Source: Nitrospirota bacterium
GTDB taxonomy: Bacteria; Nitrospirota; Thermodesulfovibrionia; Thermodesulfovibrionales; UBA6898
Direction: 5' to 3'
DNA length: 52,845 nucleotides
NCBI GenBank assembly: GCA_016217695.1
Contig: JACRHE010000090.1
Coordinates: 1 to 52,845, forward strand
Shown: positions 15,715-25,750 of the stretch, in pieces
Numbering within the stretch: position 1 is the first letter of the stretch
Layout: each line of letters opens with the position of its first letter
Position numbers and translations under genes: made by a program
Notes under the pieces: generated by a model
Databases searched by the model: none
Told to the model about the DNA's origin: nothing
Seen by the model: only the letters and a program-made list of their open reading frames with translations

Positions 15715-17256
15715 ATGAATGATCATGGAATTAGGGGACTTACTTCCCTGCCTGGTGTATTGATTGCTTTGATTCTTGCGGCATGTGGTGGAGGAGGTGG
15801 CGGAAGCAATACGGTTACCAGCGACAGCGGCGGGAGCCCTGTAAGTGAAACTGCGTCTACATTCGCCGCCCATGACAGGCTGACCGAGAACCTCTTACAG
15901 CAATTTGTGACGGACAGTCAATCGAAGGGTGAACTGGCTGCAAGGGAAACATTGGTGAGCAATCTCAGGCGCGAGCCCCTTGTGAAGTCTGCCGCTATTT
16001 TGTCAGATGGCTTGACCGTTGAAGTGCATTTTACCACCGGTTCAAGAGTCTACCTATTTGCGTATAATCGCAGCCAAACCCAGACGCAGGCCGGTCGATC
16101 CGCGGATGCCCCTGATTATGGCAGGCAGAGCGCGGAAGGCAAGCCGAAGGCCCTTATTATTTCTCCATATTGGTTTAACGAGGGCGGCGGTTATTCTCAG
16201 ACAAAAGACGCAGTCAAGACGGCCGGATATGATCTTGTTGTTCAAGAGAACATGGCATTCGGACGGGGAGAGGTTGATTTGGCCGATTACTCAAATTGGA
16301 GCTCTTATAGTCTTGTAATTGTTTCCTCTCACGGTAGCGGCTCATTACTCGATACGGGTGTTCCCATCGCCGACCTGAGGGAATTTAACGAGGTCATGCA
16401 TGATCCATATAAAGTGGCGGGCCGGGCACCGGATGACAAGGGCTATACTTATGGACTGAAGCCGGAATACTTCTCGAAGGTCGCCGCAAAGATGCAAAAT
16501 ACGCTTGTCATATTTGATGCGTGCAAGAACGGAACCGAAGATTGGGCGGGTGCCCTGCAACAGGCCGGAGCAGGGGCTTTTGTTGGTTTCATGGAGGAGA
16601 TTGGCTGGGATGAGGGCAATGACGCCATAAATAGATTGATTCCTTTGCTTGCAAGCTGCAAAAGTCTGGGCGAGGCTATAGATTCCCTGAGAAGCCAGGG
16701 CGTTTTTATGTATGCCGGTCCCGCCGCCGGTCTGTCATGGAAGATGTGCGAAGGTTGTCTGAATATCTCCGGCGTCTGGTCTTTCATAGACAACGGAAGA
16801 GTGACCTGCTCAGGAGGGGGCGAGACTGATACCGCTCCGATAAGCGGAAGTGGGGCAGTGAATATAGCTCAGAATGGCTGCAATGTGAGCTGGTCAGTTT
16901 CATTGGATGGTGTCAATTATTCCAGGGCCGGCTCTGTCAGCGGTAATGCCATACAAGTATCAGGCCCATTTGTCGTTCCCCTTGAGGGCGGGGTCAATAT
17001 AACGCAAAATACCTATTCCGCGTCAGGCACAATCAGCGCAGATACAAGAAAAATTAATCTGAATGGTACCGGCTCAGCTACCGGCTCTTACGAAGGCGTT
17101 GGGTTTACATGTACGGGAACCGATAAAGTGACATTAACACGGTTGAGTGTGGCGGCTTATTCTTCGTTGGGGCTCAGAAGACAACAGCCGAAACTATTAT
17201 TGAATAGTTCTCTGATTATTCTTACTGTTTCGAACATGGGCGATCGGTTCGAGTAG
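15715..17256 (+). CDS. lipoprotein with caspase-like (clan CD) dyad and C-terminal beta domain
   Basis: 513 residues. The lipobox is LAAC with C24, followed by a Gly/Ser-rich linker (30-45). Residues 145-345 look like a caspase-haemoglobinase fold: strand KALIISPYW, strand SLVIVSSHGSGS with H206, and strand TLVIFDACKNG with C270, in the order and spacing of the clan CD His/Cys dyad. A C-terminal region (about 350-490) is Gly/Ser/Thr-rich with beta repeats. Candidate families are C14-, C25- or CHAT-like, but the subfamily is not clear. It is likely attached to the outer membrane and acts in the periplasm or at the surface. The dyad assignment is from motif pattern only. Confidence 0.65.
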   Translation: MNDHGIRGLTSLPGVLIALILAACGGGGGGSNTVTSDSGGSPVSETASTFAAHDRLTENLLQQFVTDSQSKGELAARETLVSNLRREPLVKSAAILSDGLTVEVHFTTGSRVYLFAYNRSQTQTQAGRSADAPDYGRQSAEGKPKALIISPYWFNEGGGYSQTKDAVKTAGYDLVVQENMAFGRGEVDLADYSNWSSYSLVIVSSHGSGSLLDTGVPIADLREFNEVMHDPYKVAGRAPDDKGYTYGLKPEYFSKVAAKMQNTLVIFDACKNGTEDWAGALQQAGAGAFVGFMEEIGWDEGNDAINRLIPLLASCKSLGEAIDSLRSQGVFMYAGPAAGLSWKMCEGCLNISGVWSFIDNGRVTCSGGGETDTAPISGSGAVNIAQNGCNVSWSVSLDGVNYSRAGSVSGNAIQVSGPFVVPLEGGVNITQNTYSASGTISADTRKINLNGTGSATGSYEGVGFTCTGTDKVTLTRLSVAAYSSLGLRRQQPKLLLNSSLIILTVSNMGDRFE

Positions 17257-17295
17257 AAAAGGCCATGGGAAGACTATGCGGAAGGTTGATGGCTT

Positions 17296-17856
17296 TTACA
17301 CGTCGAACAGGGGCTTATCCGTTTTTCCGAAGATCCTGCAGATCGCTTTTCCAAGTTCCTTGTCGACTGTAAAGGCGCCGTCAGGATGAAGCTCGATGAT
17401 AATATCGCACTTATCGATGAGGTCTCCCATAGTCTTCATGCAGCCGACGATCTGGACGACCTTTATATTTTCAGCATCAAAGAGTCTTCCTATCTGCCCA
17501 AGCTGAGCCTCGCTCCTGCCGAAGATCTCATCGATTATAAGGATGATATCCTCCCTGATCTTGAACAGCCGCTCGATGTCTTCGATTATCTTGATATCAT
17601 TTTTGAGGGAGAGTATATATTTGAGGTATTTTTCATAACTCCCGGGCCTTCTCTTGCCTTCGTAATCAAAGGGATTGCCGATATAGTATACGTTTGTATT
17701 GTCCTTTACCGCAGTAACAGTGTTGGTGATCTTCCCGACTCCCTTGATGCCGCATACCAGGATATTTTTGCAGCAGGCTAAAGCCTCCCGGATATTCTCA
17801 GCATTGTCGGCTGTAAAGACGATATCTTCAGCGCTATCTTTCTGTGTCTTTTTCAA
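17296..17856 (-). CDS. small P-loop-like NTPase, function unknown
   Basis: 186 residues. A Walker A-like GIKGVGKI (G36-K42, followed by I, then T) lies after a VCG strand, and a Walker B-like IILIIDEIFGR follows at about 105. The residue after Lys is Ile rather than Ser or Thr, so nucleotide binding may be weak. No membrane segments. The C-terminus has an IVGCMKTMGDLIDKCDIIIE segment. Length is short for AAA+ or ArsA types. It is convergent with the caspase-like lipoprotein and followed by the repeat at 17899. I do not recognise a family. Confidence 0.6.
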   Translation of the reverse strand: MKKTQKDSAEDIVFTADNAENIREALACCKNILVCGIKGVGKITNTVTAVKDNTNVYYIGNPFDYEGKRRPGSYEKYLKYILSLKNDIKIIEDIERLFKIREDIILIIDEIFGRSEAQLGQIGRLFDAENIKVVQIVGCMKTMGDLIDKCDIIIELHPDGAFTVDKELGKAICRIFGKTDKPLFDV

Positions 17857-17898
17857 GGGTGTTTCGTTCTCCTCAAAATTGAATTTTCATATGATCAA

Positions 17899-17971
17899 AA
17901 AATCTCCCCTCTCCCCTCTTTGCCAAAGAGGGGCATCCCTCCCTTTGGCAAAGGGAGGCAAGGAGGGATTT
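17899..17971. repeat. nested palindromic intergenic repeat
   Basis: Two perfect palindromes of 10+1+10 bases (17913-17933, CCCCTCTTTG arms; 17938-17958, CCTCCCTTTG arms) sit between imperfect outer arms AAATCTCC and GGAGGGATTT. This is the general form of a common dispersed intergenic repeat in several proteobacterial and related genomes. It lies between the P-loop gene and the macB permease. Confidence 0.7.
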
Positions 17972-18023
17972 CACAGACAATGTTGCCATTATTATTAGAC
18001 TGTTAATGTGTAATTTTAACACA

Positions 18024-19253
18024 TTACTCATATCTCAGTGCCTCTATGGGGTCAAGGAGAGAGGCCTTATATGCAGGATAGAATCCGAAAAATATCCCGA
18101 CAAACCCGGAAAAACCGAAGGAAAGGATGATAGACAGAGGAGAAACGATCGTCGACCATCCGAATAGCAGAGATACAATTTCAGAACTAGTTATCCCGAT
18201 GACAATGCCTGCCACTCCCCCTATCATGGAGAGGATGAGGGCCTCGATGATGAACTGGAGCCTTATGTCCCAGGTCTTGGCGCCGATCGCCATTCTTATC
18301 CCGATCTCTCTGGTCCTTTCGGTAACCGAGACGAGCATGATGTTCATGATGCCGATGCCGCCCACAAGCAGGGAGACGGAAGCAATGGCGCCCAGCAGCA
18401 GGGTCATCACCTTTGTTGACTGCTCGGCCGTCTGCATCATCTGGGTCAGGTTTCGCACGGTGAAGTCATCGTCCTGCCTCTGGCCGATACGATGCCTCTG
18501 CCTCAGCAGCTCATTGATCTGCCTTTCTGCTGCCGCGAGGTCTTCCGCGCTTTTTGCCTTAACCATGATCGTCCTTATCATTCCCGGGAACTGAGTGCCG
18601 AAGATTTTTTTCTGGGCTGTTGTCACCGGGATATGGATGGTGTCGTCCTGGTCCTGGCCGTTGGGCGACTGGCCTTTTGGTTCAAGCAGTCCGATGACGG
18701 TGAAGGGGACCTTCTTTATCCTTATTATCTGTCCGACAGGGTTTATGCTCCCAAACAGATTATCAGCAACAGTCTGTCCAAGGAGACAGACCTTTGCAGC
18801 GCTCCTGACGTCTTCATCCGTAAACGGCCTTCCTGCTGTCAGAGACCAGTCCCTCACATACAGCATATTAGCTGTTGTCCCGAGGATGCCGGTCGACCAG
18901 TTCTGATTTCCATATACTGCCTGCGCAACCCCGTTAAGGACCGGGGCAACGTATAGTACTGCAGGGCATTCTTTCTGTATAGCCTCTGCATCCCCTACTG
19001 ACAGGGTCGGCTGGGTCCCTGCTCCCATCCTCACACCTCCGGAAGTGGTTGAGCCGGGAAGCACCATAATGAGGTTGGATCCCATCCTTGAGATCTGATC
19101 CCCTATCCGCTGTCTGGCGCCGGTTCCGACTGCCAGCATCGTAATGACGGCACCGACACCTATAATTATGCCGAGCATGGTAAGGGCCGAGCGCATCTTG
19201 TTCACCCGCAGAGCCCTGAAGGATATCCTGATGGTTGAAGGTATGTTTATCAT
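18024..19253 (-). CDS. MacB-like permease (half with FtsX domain)
   Basis: 409 residues. Starts with [20 protein letters not shown] followed by one membrane helix (about 22-42), a MacB periplasmic core domain (about 45-240), and three C-terminal helices of the FtsX fold ([56 protein letters not shown]). In E. coli MacB the ATPase is fused; here it is a separate gene upstream, as common in other phyla. Start and upstream stop overlap by 4 bases (ATGA). Exports substrates such as macrolides, peptides or siderophores in known members. Confidence 0.92.
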   Translation of the reverse strand: MINIPSTIRISFRALRVNKMRSALTMLGIIIGVGAVITMLAVGTGARQRIGDQISRMGSNLIMVLPGSTTSGGVRMGAGTQPTLSVGDAEAIQKECPAVLYVAPVLNGVAQAVYGNQNWSTGILGTTANMLYVRDWSLTAGRPFTDEDVRSAAKVCLLGQTVADNLFGSINPVGQIIRIKKVPFTVIGLLEPKGQSPNGQDQDDTIHIPVTTAQKKIFGTQFPGMIRTIMVKAKSAEDLAAAERQINELLRQRHRIGQRQDDDFTVRNLTQMMQTAEQSTKVMTLLLGAIASVSLLVGGIGIMNIMLVSVTERTREIGIRMAIGAKTWDIRLQFIIEALILSMIGGVAGIVIGITSSEIVSLLFGWSTIVSPLSIILSFGFSGFVGIFFGFYPAYKASLLDPIEALRYE

Positions 19254-19942
19254 GACTTTATAACAGGCCCGTCGCTGACAATGCAGCCGTCTACAAACTT
19301 TATTATCCTTCTGCTATGCGCGGCTATATCCGCCTCATGGGTTATAAGTATTATCGTAATGTCGGATTCCCTGTTGAGCCTCTCAAAAAGCTCCATAATC
19401 TCAAGACTTGTCTTTGTGTCGAGGTTTCCGGTAGGCTCATCAGCAAGGATTATGGGGGCACTGTTGACGAGGGCCCGCGCTATCGCAACCCTCTGCTGCT
19501 GCCCGCCGGAGAGCTGGCTGGGATGGTGATTCTCTCTGCCTTCAAGGCCGACTATCCGCAATGACTCGGCAGCCTTCTTTCTCCTCTCGGATGCGGCTAT
19601 GCCGTCATAAAGCATCGGCAGTTCGACATTCTCGATAGCGGAGGTCCTCGGAAGGAGGTTGAAGCCCTGAAAAACAAAGCCTATCTTTCTGTTCCTTATC
19701 GCTGCCAGTTCATCCCTGCCGAGACCTGAGACATCAGTCCCTTCGAGCATATATGTGCCGGAAGTCGGCTTGTCAAGGCAGCCAAGGATGTTCATGAAGG
19801 TAGATTTCCCCGAGCCTGAGGGTCCCATGATGGCTATGAATTCACCCTTTTCGATTCCGAGCGAAACAGCGCATAGCGCTCTTAAGTCTATATCTCCGAG
19901 CCTGTAGACCTTTGTGATCTCCCTAACTTCGATAAGCGCCAT
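19250..19942 (-). CDS. MacB-like ATP-binding protein
   Basis: 230 residues from the ATG at 19940-19942 (a longer frame reaches 19990 but overlaps macA). Walker [10 protein letters not shown], signature [15 protein letters not shown] and Walker [12 protein letters not shown] are present. The start lies 1 base after the macA stop. With the permease and adaptor it forms a complete MacAB-type tripartite exporter lacking only the outer channel. The ATPase belongs to the same LolD clade as the 1485-2264 protein, but differs enough that they are not a recent copy. Confidence 0.92.
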   Translation of the reverse strand: MALIEVREITKVYRLGDIDLRALCAVSLGIEKGEFIAIMGPSGSGKSTFMNILGCLDKPTSGTYMLEGTDVSGLGRDELAAIRNRKIGFVFQGFNLLPRTSAIENVELPMLYDGIAASERRKKAAESLRIVGLEGRENHHPSQLSGGQQQRVAIARALVNSAPIILADEPTGNLDTKTSLEIMELFERLNRESDITIILITHEADIAAHSRRIIKFVDGCIVSDGPVIKS

Positions 19943-19943
19943 A

Positions 19944-21101
19944 TCAGAACATTCTCGGACCTGACTGAGACTGGTTCTTCGGTTTTGCAAGGGACTCCAC
20001 GATCACTTCCTGACCTTCGGTTATGCTGTCAGAAAGCAGCTCAGTGAAAGTTCCGTCGCTTATGCCGGTCGTTACCGGGACGCGTTTCGGCTTTTTGTTG
20101 TCGATGATCCAGACACCGCTGCCCTTTTCCTTCTGTTCTGTTTTGCCGCGTTTTTCAGAAGGCCGGAAGCGGAGGGCCGCATTTGGTATCCTGAGGACGT
20201 TTTTTTTGCTCGAAACGACTATTGATACATTGGCTGTCATGCCTGGCTTGAGTTTGAACTCAGGATTGTCCACCTTGATCACAACGTCGTAAGTGACGAC
20301 GTTCTGCACGGTTATGGGTGCGTTTCTGATCTCAGAGACCCGGCCCCTAAAAGGACTGTCAGGATATGCATCGACCGTGAATTCAACGGGCTGACCGACC
20401 TTTATCTTTCCTATGTCGGCCTCTGCAACAGTGCTGTCTATCTGCATCTTGGTGAGATCCTGGGCGATGTTGAAGAGAGTCGGGGTCTGGAAGCTGGCAG
20501 CAACAGTCTGGCCAATGTCCACGTTTCTGGATACCACGATGCCGTTTACCGGCGAGACTATCCTCGTATATCTCAGGTTTGTCTCAGCGATCCTGAGCGC
20601 TGCCTCGGATTGTGATACCTGTGCCCTTGCCGCAGTAACCTGAGCCCTGGAAGTCTCATGGTTTGTCTCCGCCGTGTCCAGGTCATTTCTGGCTATCAGA
20701 TTCCTGGAGAAAAGCTCCTTATTCCGCAACATCGTTCTTTTCGTATCAGCAAGTGCAGCATCTGCCTTTTCGAGGTTCGCCTTTGCCAGCAGAACGTTGG
20801 CCCTGGCCTGATCAACCTGTCCTTCAAATACCGCCGGATCTATCTGAGCTATGAGCTGTCCCTGTTTTACAGTGGAATTAAAGTCGACATAGATGTTTTT
20901 GATGGTGCCTGAAACCTGTGTGCCCACAAGTACAGTGGTCACGGCATTTACCGTGCCTGTGGCCGTAACCAGCGCTTCGATATCGCCCCTGGTGACTTTT
21001 TCCGTCCTGTACTTCGGCGTATCGTTATTTCCCTTTAAGGCAAAATATGCCGCTGCACCGGCCAGAGCGACGCATGCGAGAAAAATCAATATCTTCTTCA
21101 T
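19944..21101 (-). CDS. MacA-like periplasmic adaptor
   Basis: 385 residues. N-terminal anchor MKKILIFLACVALAGAAAYF, then a lipoyl half (VSGTIKNIYVDFNSTVKQGQ), a long coiled coil (about 90-180) with repeated LAKANLEKADAAL-type helices, the returning lipoyl half (SPVNGIVVSRNVDIGQTV) and beta-barrel/MP domains. The C-terminus is Lys-rich. MacA adaptors stimulate the MacB ATPase and dock to TolC. It is the first gene of the macA-ATPase-permease operon; its promoter should lie in the 21102-21140 region, with no clear consensus seen. The outer-membrane channel is likely supplied elsewhere, for example by 26889-28187. Confidence 0.9.
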   Translation of the reverse strand: MKKILIFLACVALAGAAAYFALKGNNDTPKYRTEKVTRGDIEALVTATGTVNAVTTVLVGTQVSGTIKNIYVDFNSTVKQGQLIAQIDPAVFEGQVDQARANVLLAKANLEKADAALADTKRTMLRNKELFSRNLIARNDLDTAETNHETSRAQVTAARAQVSQSEAALRIAETNLRYTRIVSPVNGIVVSRNVDIGQTVAASFQTPTLFNIAQDLTKMQIDSTVAEADIGKIKVGQPVEFTVDAYPDSPFRGRVSEIRNAPITVQNVVTYDVVIKVDNPEFKLKPGMTANVSIVVSSKKNVLRIPNAALRFRPSEKRGKTEQKEKGSGVWIIDNKKPKRVPVTTGISDGTFTELLSDSITEGQEVIVESLAKPKNQSQSGPRMF

Positions 21102-21138
21102 CTAACCCCCGTAATTACCAATAGTTAATTAGTCTGGA

Positions 21139-21292
21139 GTCATTCCCGTTTTCCTCGGCGAATCTGACTGGGCGCGGACAAACGAAGTGCGTCTGCCTGC
21201 CGGCAGGCAGGCAGGTCGGGAATCCTTCTGAAAACAAAGAAAGATTCTCGCCTCAGGCGAGTCGCTGAGGAAAACGGACAAGCCGGAATGAC
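21139..21292. repeat. MITE-like or REP-like element with nested palindromes
   Basis: GTCATTCC arms (21139-21162 and 21263-21292) flank about 100 bases, the right arm having about 6 extra bases. Inside lie an 18-bp perfect palindrome CTGCCTGCC/GGCAGGCAG (21193-21210) and CTCGCCT/AGGCGAG (21247-21261). Outer ends read GTCATTCC...GGAATGAC. This pattern is typical of small non-autonomous dispersed elements. It lies upstream of macA. Confidence 0.6.
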
Positions 21293-21395
21293 ATACAATG
21301 TATTCAAACTCAAGGTCTCCAGGCTTTTTCATATGCTCCTATAGTTTAATGCTTTTTTATATGTTTGGCGTGAAAATAGTGCATATATTCTTCAT

Positions 21396-21429
21396 AAAAA
21401 AAAAGCAGGTAGCCAGGGGGCTGGCTACC
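21396..21429 (-). terminator. rho-independent terminator for the 6-haem cytochrome gene
   Basis: On the minus strand a 9-bp stem (GGTAGCCAG/CTGGCTACC, plus-strand arms 21408-21416 and 21421-21429) with a 4-base loop is followed by TGC and nine T (21396-21404). It lies about 137 bases after the stop of the gene at 21566-22162. Confidence 0.8.
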
Positions 21430-21565
21430 TTAAGGAGGGGTTTGAGCAAAAGGTTTATTCAACCTTTGAATATACAATAATCAAAAATAGTGAAGAAATT
21501 ATGAACCGCTTCTCACATAATGACGCATAAGAAGACCCCTTTTAATTTATCTGGGCAGCCACGAT

Positions 21566-22162
21566 CTATTTTCGATGGCATGTGAGGCAGAGAAGGCTTC
21601 CTTCATTGGACTTCGAAAGTTTTGCCGGGTCGCTCCCGTAGGGATTATGACAGGAGACGCAGGTTACCCTGCCGTCAACAAATACGATCTGTTTGTCGGT
21701 AACGGAATTAAAGTTTTTGCCTCTGATATAGAGCACATCCAGTTTATGGCCTCCAGGCATGCCGGCAGACTTTCCGACAGTTCCGTCATGGCAACTGAGA
21801 CAGTCGCCGACAATATCGGAGATCCGGGGCGAGTTTCCCAGATGGGGCGTGCCTATGAGGCATGCCATGCCCTGAGAGCAGTCATGGCAGACCCTGCAGA
21901 GTTCAGGCGAGCTTTTTCTCAGAACGCATGTCCCCAGAACGCAGTCGTGGCATGTCAGGCAGCTCATCTTTCCTGATGGATCAAGAGGGAACTGATCCGA
22001 CATCTTCGAAGGCTGTCCCAGCTTATGGCTGGGAAGCAGTATCCTGTGGCATACAATGCATTCATCAGCGGACTGATATGCAGAGTGATCTACGGCCGAA
22101 GGGGATTCGACAAGGGCCGGACTCAGCAGGAACAAGGCAAGGACGAAAATATAGGCCTTCAT
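21566..22162 (-). CDS. six-haem periplasmic cytochrome c (doubled CXXCH family)
   Basis: 198 residues from ATG 22160-22162, chosen because GAGGT precedes it and a signal peptide follows (MKAYIFVLALFLLSPALVES); a longer frame to 22345 lacks support. Six CXXCH motifs are visible: CIVCH, CLTCH, CRVCH, CLSCH, CVSCH, CLTCH, plus further distal His as expected for bis-His haem c. The spacing of CLSCHDGTVG and CVSCHNPYG resembles the doubled CXXCH family (PF09699). An additional CVLGTC is not a haem motif. It is probably a periplasmic electron carrier. A terminator lies downstream. It is divergent from the signalling operon starting at 22275. Confidence 0.88.
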   Translation of the reverse strand: MKAYIFVLALFLLSPALVESPSAVDHSAYQSADECIVCHRILLPSHKLGQPSKMSDQFPLDPSGKMSCLTCHDCVLGTCVLRKSSPELCRVCHDCSQGMACLIGTPHLGNSPRISDIVGDCLSCHDGTVGKSAGMPGGHKLDVLYIRGKNFNSVTDKQIVFVDGRVTCVSCHNPYGSDPAKLSKSNEGSLLCLTCHRK

Positions 22163-22274
22163 GACTTTTACCTCTTCTGTAAGCAATGTATCCCGGAATA
22201 GGCCGATTGTCAAGAAGCTCCGGCAGAGAGGCTGCATTCCTGTAGGTACCCGAATTCCATGATATAATTTGCAT

Positions 22275-23072
22275 ATGCAGTTTCTTGAAAAAAACGGGTT
22301 ATTGATAACATCCATTGTCCTGCTCTTTATAGTCTCCGCAGCCATCTTTTTTTATCAGGCAAAGGAGAGGGAGCGTTTTGTCGTATTTTTCAGCGGTGCG
22401 GGCATGAAGATCCCTGTATCAGAGATAGTTAGAGACTTTACTGAAAAAACAGGCATAAAGGTAGACGTCCATTTTGAAGGCTCTGCAATCTTAAGACAGC
22501 ATATTGAGACGTACGGAGGCATAGACCTCTTCATGTCAGGCGATAAGAAAAACATGGATATCCTTACTGAAAAAGGATTTGTCAGGGAATCCAGATTCAT
22601 TGCATGGCATATTCCTTCAATATTGATCCAACCCGAAACCGGCGGAAAGATAAAGGGGTTAAATGACCTCGCAAAAGAAGGTGTAAGAATAGTCATGTCA
22701 AATCCCCAGCAGGCAAGTCTCGGCAGGCTGGTAAATGATATGCTCAAGAGGCATCCTCAGGGCAGTGATATATTGAACAATGTAGTTGTTTACGGCTCTG
22801 ATTCACAGGATGACCTGAGACTATTTAGGGATCTGCATGGAAAGGGTAAGGCGGATGCTGTCATTGAGTGGGATGTTATGGCGTACGTACCTGAGGGCAA
22901 GGGCCTTGCTGTTGTCCCCTTCGAAAAGGAATATGAGATAAAAGACCAGCTTGCGCTTGCCCTTTTAAAGGCCTCAAGGAATCCTGAAATGTCACGGAAG
23001 TTTTATGACTATTTCAAAACAGAAGGGATCAGTGTATTTAAGAAACACGGCTACAACACAGGGGCAAGGTAA
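22275..23072 (+). CDS. periplasmic solute-binding protein (ModA/type 2 fold), signalling partner
   Basis: 265 residues from ATG 22275 (a TTG at 22269 is possible; no good ribosome site). An N-terminal membrane segment (about 8-27) is uncleaved or a signal anchor. The rest is a type 2 periplasmic binding fold like ModA/PF13531: FVVFFSGAGMKIPVSEIVRDF, GIDLFMSGDKKNMDIL, and the VRIVMSNPQQASLGRL region. ModA ligands are oxyanions, but the ligand here is not defined. There is no adjacent transporter. Instead the next gene, starting on its stop codon's last base, is a sensor kinase, so a sensing rather than transport role is likely. Confidence 0.78.
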   Translation: MQFLEKNGLLITSIVLLFIVSAAIFFYQAKERERFVVFFSGAGMKIPVSEIVRDFTEKTGIKVDVHFEGSAILRQHIETYGGIDLFMSGDKKNMDILTEKGFVRESRFIAWHIPSILIQPETGGKIKGLNDLAKEGVRIVMSNPQQASLGRLVNDMLKRHPQGSDILNNVVVYGSDSQDDLRLFRDLHGKGKADAVIEWDVMAYVPEGKGLAVVPFEKEYEIKDQLALALLKASRNPEMSRKFYDYFKTEGISVFKKHGYNTGAR

Positions 23073-25750
23073 TGACACTTAAGAGAAAATCCATTATCAT
23101 ATTCCTCTTAATGCTGACAGCAACTGTCTTTTCCTTCGGCCTGTTTATCAAATTTAACGGGCTCCACAACTCCATAACAGCAAATCTCTTTACGTCCGGA
23201 CAGATACTTGCGGCAGAGAACCTGATATACGGCTCCCTCAGGGGAGACCCCTACGACATAGAGACCGCCAGGAGGGTCATAAAGGATGTCACCGGGGATA
23301 TGAAGCTGATTAGGGAGGATGTGCTTACAAAGGATGAATTCCATAACCTTGCCGGGGTGAGACTGTCCTTCATAAGGATCGAAAGGGTTTTAATGACGGA
23401 CAGGCCCCCTGCTGAAATCGAATTGAGGCAGATACACCATGAACTTCTGAAGATAGGGGAATCCGTAAAGGAATTCAGGGAGGCATTCAGGCCGAGGATG
23501 GAAAGGGAAATGGCCTCCAACGGCAAGGTTTTGGCGTCCATTTATCTCCTGACAGGGCTGGGGCTGATTCTCCTTTTTGCCGGTTTATACCGCTACTTCA
23601 TAGGGCCTATACTCTATCTGGGTTCACAGGTAGAGGCTGTCGGAGACGGAAAGATAGAGAACATAGCTGTCTATAAGGGAAGGGACGAGATAGGGAAACT
23701 GTCAGAATTTACATACCGGACACTGAATGAGCTCCGCAAGAGCAATGACGCCCTTTTCCGGCGCCTTGAACTGCAGCGCGCCACCTCAGATGTGCTTAAG
23801 ACAGCCCAGAGCGCTGAGGATATCGATTCCTTTCTCAGGGAGGTCCTTGATATAATCCTTTCCCTTAAGTGGCTTAATGTCCTGAATAAGGGGGGGATAA
23901 ACCTCGTTAATGAGGCCGATCCGGACCGGTTTTTTCTGAAGGCAGAGAAGAATTATACGGAATCACAGAAGAAGGCCTGTTCCAGCGGGTTCAAGGTTGG
24001 CGAGTGTATCTGCGGGATGGCGGCACAGGGTGGAGAGATAATTTACAAGGCAGCAGTGGATGAGGATCATGTCCGTAAATACGAAGGCATGCAGCCGCAC
24101 GGCCATTACTGCGTCCCCATAAAACATGATGGTAAGGTTTTGGGGGTGATTAACCTCTATCTTGAAGAAGGCTATGCCAGAAATGAGCTGGACATAGAGT
24201 TTCTGCAGAATGTCTCGATGATTGTCTCTGATACCCTCGTTCTCAAGAAACTCTCGGAGAGGGAGCATCTGATAACAATGGCTATCGAGGAATCCGGCGA
24301 GAGTGTGATAATTGCCGACAGGGAAGGCATCATAGAATATGTAAACCCTGCCTTTGAGAAGATAACAGGATTTTCCAAAGACGATGTTATCAGGGAAAGC
24401 CTTCTCACCAATATCAAGTGCGGGCTGGGCGGAGATGTATGCGGTATTGTAAAAAGCGGCAGTTTATGGTCCGGGATATTCAAGGGAAAGAGGATGGACG
24501 GAAGAGATTATTTTGAATATCTGTCCATTATCCCGGTAAAGGATGAAAAGGGAGAGGTTACAAAATATGTATACATAGGCAGGGACATAACAAGGGAAAG
24601 GTCTCTGGAGGAGCAGGTCAGACAGGCCCAGAAGATGGAGGTCATAGGGAAGTTTGCAGGCGGGATCGCCCATGATTTCAACAACATACTTACCGCAATA
24701 ATGGGCTACGGTGAGATCATGATGGATGAGATGAAGGAGGACGATCCGTTAAGGAGCTATGTGGAGGCTATACGCTCATCAACAGGAAGGGCAACAAATC
24801 TCACAAAGAGCCTCCTTGCCTTCAGCAGGAAACAGACAATCACGCTTAAACCTGTTGATCTGAATGAGGTGATCAGGGGCGTGGAAAAGCTCTTATTGAG
24901 ATTCATCGGAGAGGATATACAGCTCAGGACAGTCCTTTCTGCAAGGAGTCTCGCAGTCATGGCTGACGTCGGCCAGCTCGAACAGGTATTGATGAACCTT
25001 GCCACAAATGCAAGGGACGCCATGCCGGAAGGAGGGATGCTGACAATAGAAACAGGGGCGGTAAATATCGATGAGGAGTATGTGAAGGAGCATATATTCT
25101 CAAAGCCGGGCACCCATGCGGTCCTTTCAGTATCGGATACGGGTATGGGAATGGATGAGGAGACAAGGCTGAAGATATTCGAGCCTTTTTTTACAACAAA
25201 AGGGGTTGGCAAAGGTACAGGCCTCGGGCTTTCCATTGTTTACGGCATAATAAAACAGCATGAAGGGAATATAAATGTCTACAGCGAGCAGGGCCTTGGA
25301 ACAACATTTAAGATATTTCTTCCCCTGATAGAGTCCGAGGTTGAGGATATAAAGCCGGTGGAGACCGTTATACCCATGCGGGGAACAGAGACGGTTCTTC
25401 TTGCAGAGGACGACCCTGATGTGAGAAAACTTATAAATAAAGTCCTCGTAAAGCATGGTTACAAAGTAATGGAGGCAGAGGATGGGGAAGATGCGGTGAG
25501 GGTTTTTACGGAAAACAGGGATAAAATAGACATCCTTCTCCTTGATATAATAATGCCTAAGATGAAAGGCACCGAGGCATACGAGGAGTTAACAAAGATC
25601 AGCCCGAAAATCAAGGTCCTTTTTATGAGCGGTTATACTGAAGAGGTAATTTACAGAAAAGGAGTGCTTGAGAAGGGCCTGAGCTTTATCTCAAAGCCTG
25701 TCTCGCCCCATGAAATCCTGATAAAGATAAGGAGGGTTCTTGACGGATGA
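23072..25750 (+). CDS. hybrid sensor histidine kinase: TM-sensor-TM-HAMP-like-GAF-PAS-HisKA-HATPase-receiver
   Basis: 892 residues. TM1 about 7-27, a periplasmic helical region about 28-150, TM2 about 155-177, a HAMP-like segment, then GAF (about 235-395) holding the Cys cluster C303, C312, C314 ([13 protein letters not shown]). PAS follows (about 400-510). HisKA has H534 in GGIAHDFNN; the ATPase has N-box [10 protein letters not shown]1 DTGMGM and G2 GKGTGLGLS. The receiver (774-890) has D780/D781, phosphoacceptor D825 and K875. Start overlaps the previous stop by 1 base and the end overlaps the next start by 4 bases. The binding protein next door is probably its periplasmic input. Confidence 0.9.
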   Translation: MTLKRKSIIIFLLMLTATVFSFGLFIKFNGLHNSITANLFTSGQILAAENLIYGSLRGDPYDIETARRVIKDVTGDMKLIREDVLTKDEFHNLAGVRLSFIRIERVLMTDRPPAEIELRQIHHELLKIGESVKEFREAFRPRMEREMASNGKVLASIYLLTGLGLILLFAGLYRYFIGPILYLGSQVEAVGDGKIENIAVYKGRDEIGKLSEFTYRTLNELRKSNDALFRRLELQRATSDVLKTAQSAEDIDSFLREVLDIILSLKWLNVLNKGGINLVNEADPDRFFLKAEKNYTESQKKACSSGFKVGECICGMAAQGGEIIYKAAVDEDHVRKYEGMQPHGHYCVPIKHDGKVLGVINLYLEEGYARNELDIEFLQNVSMIVSDTLVLKKLSEREHLITMAIEESGESVIIADREGIIEYVNPAFEKITGFSKDDVIRESLLTNIKCGLGGDVCGIVKSGSLWSGIFKGKRMDGRDYFEYLSIIPVKDEKGEVTKYVYIGRDITRERSLEEQVRQAQKMEVIGKFAGGIAHDFNNILTAIMGYGEIMMDEMKEDDPLRSYVEAIRSSTGRATNLTKSLLAFSRKQTITLKPVDLNEVIRGVEKLLLRFIGEDIQLRTVLSARSLAVMADVGQLEQVLMNLATNARDAMPEGGMLTIETGAVNIDEEYVKEHIFSKPGTHAVLSVSDTGMGMDEETRLKIFEPFFTTKGVGKGTGLGLSIVYGIIKQHEGNINVYSEQGLGTTFKIFLPLIESEVEDIKPVETVIPMRGTETVLLAEDDPDVRKLINKVLVKHGYKVMEAEDGEDAVRVFTENRDKIDILLLDIIMPKMKGTEAYEELTKISPKIKVLFMSGYTEEVIYRKGVLEKGLSFISKPVSPHEILIKIRRVLDG

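Noticed and set aside
17899-17971. CRISPR-like or tRNA-like structure
   Set aside because: Only two different palindromes, no regular spacers, no tRNA arms; it is an ordinary intergenic repeat.
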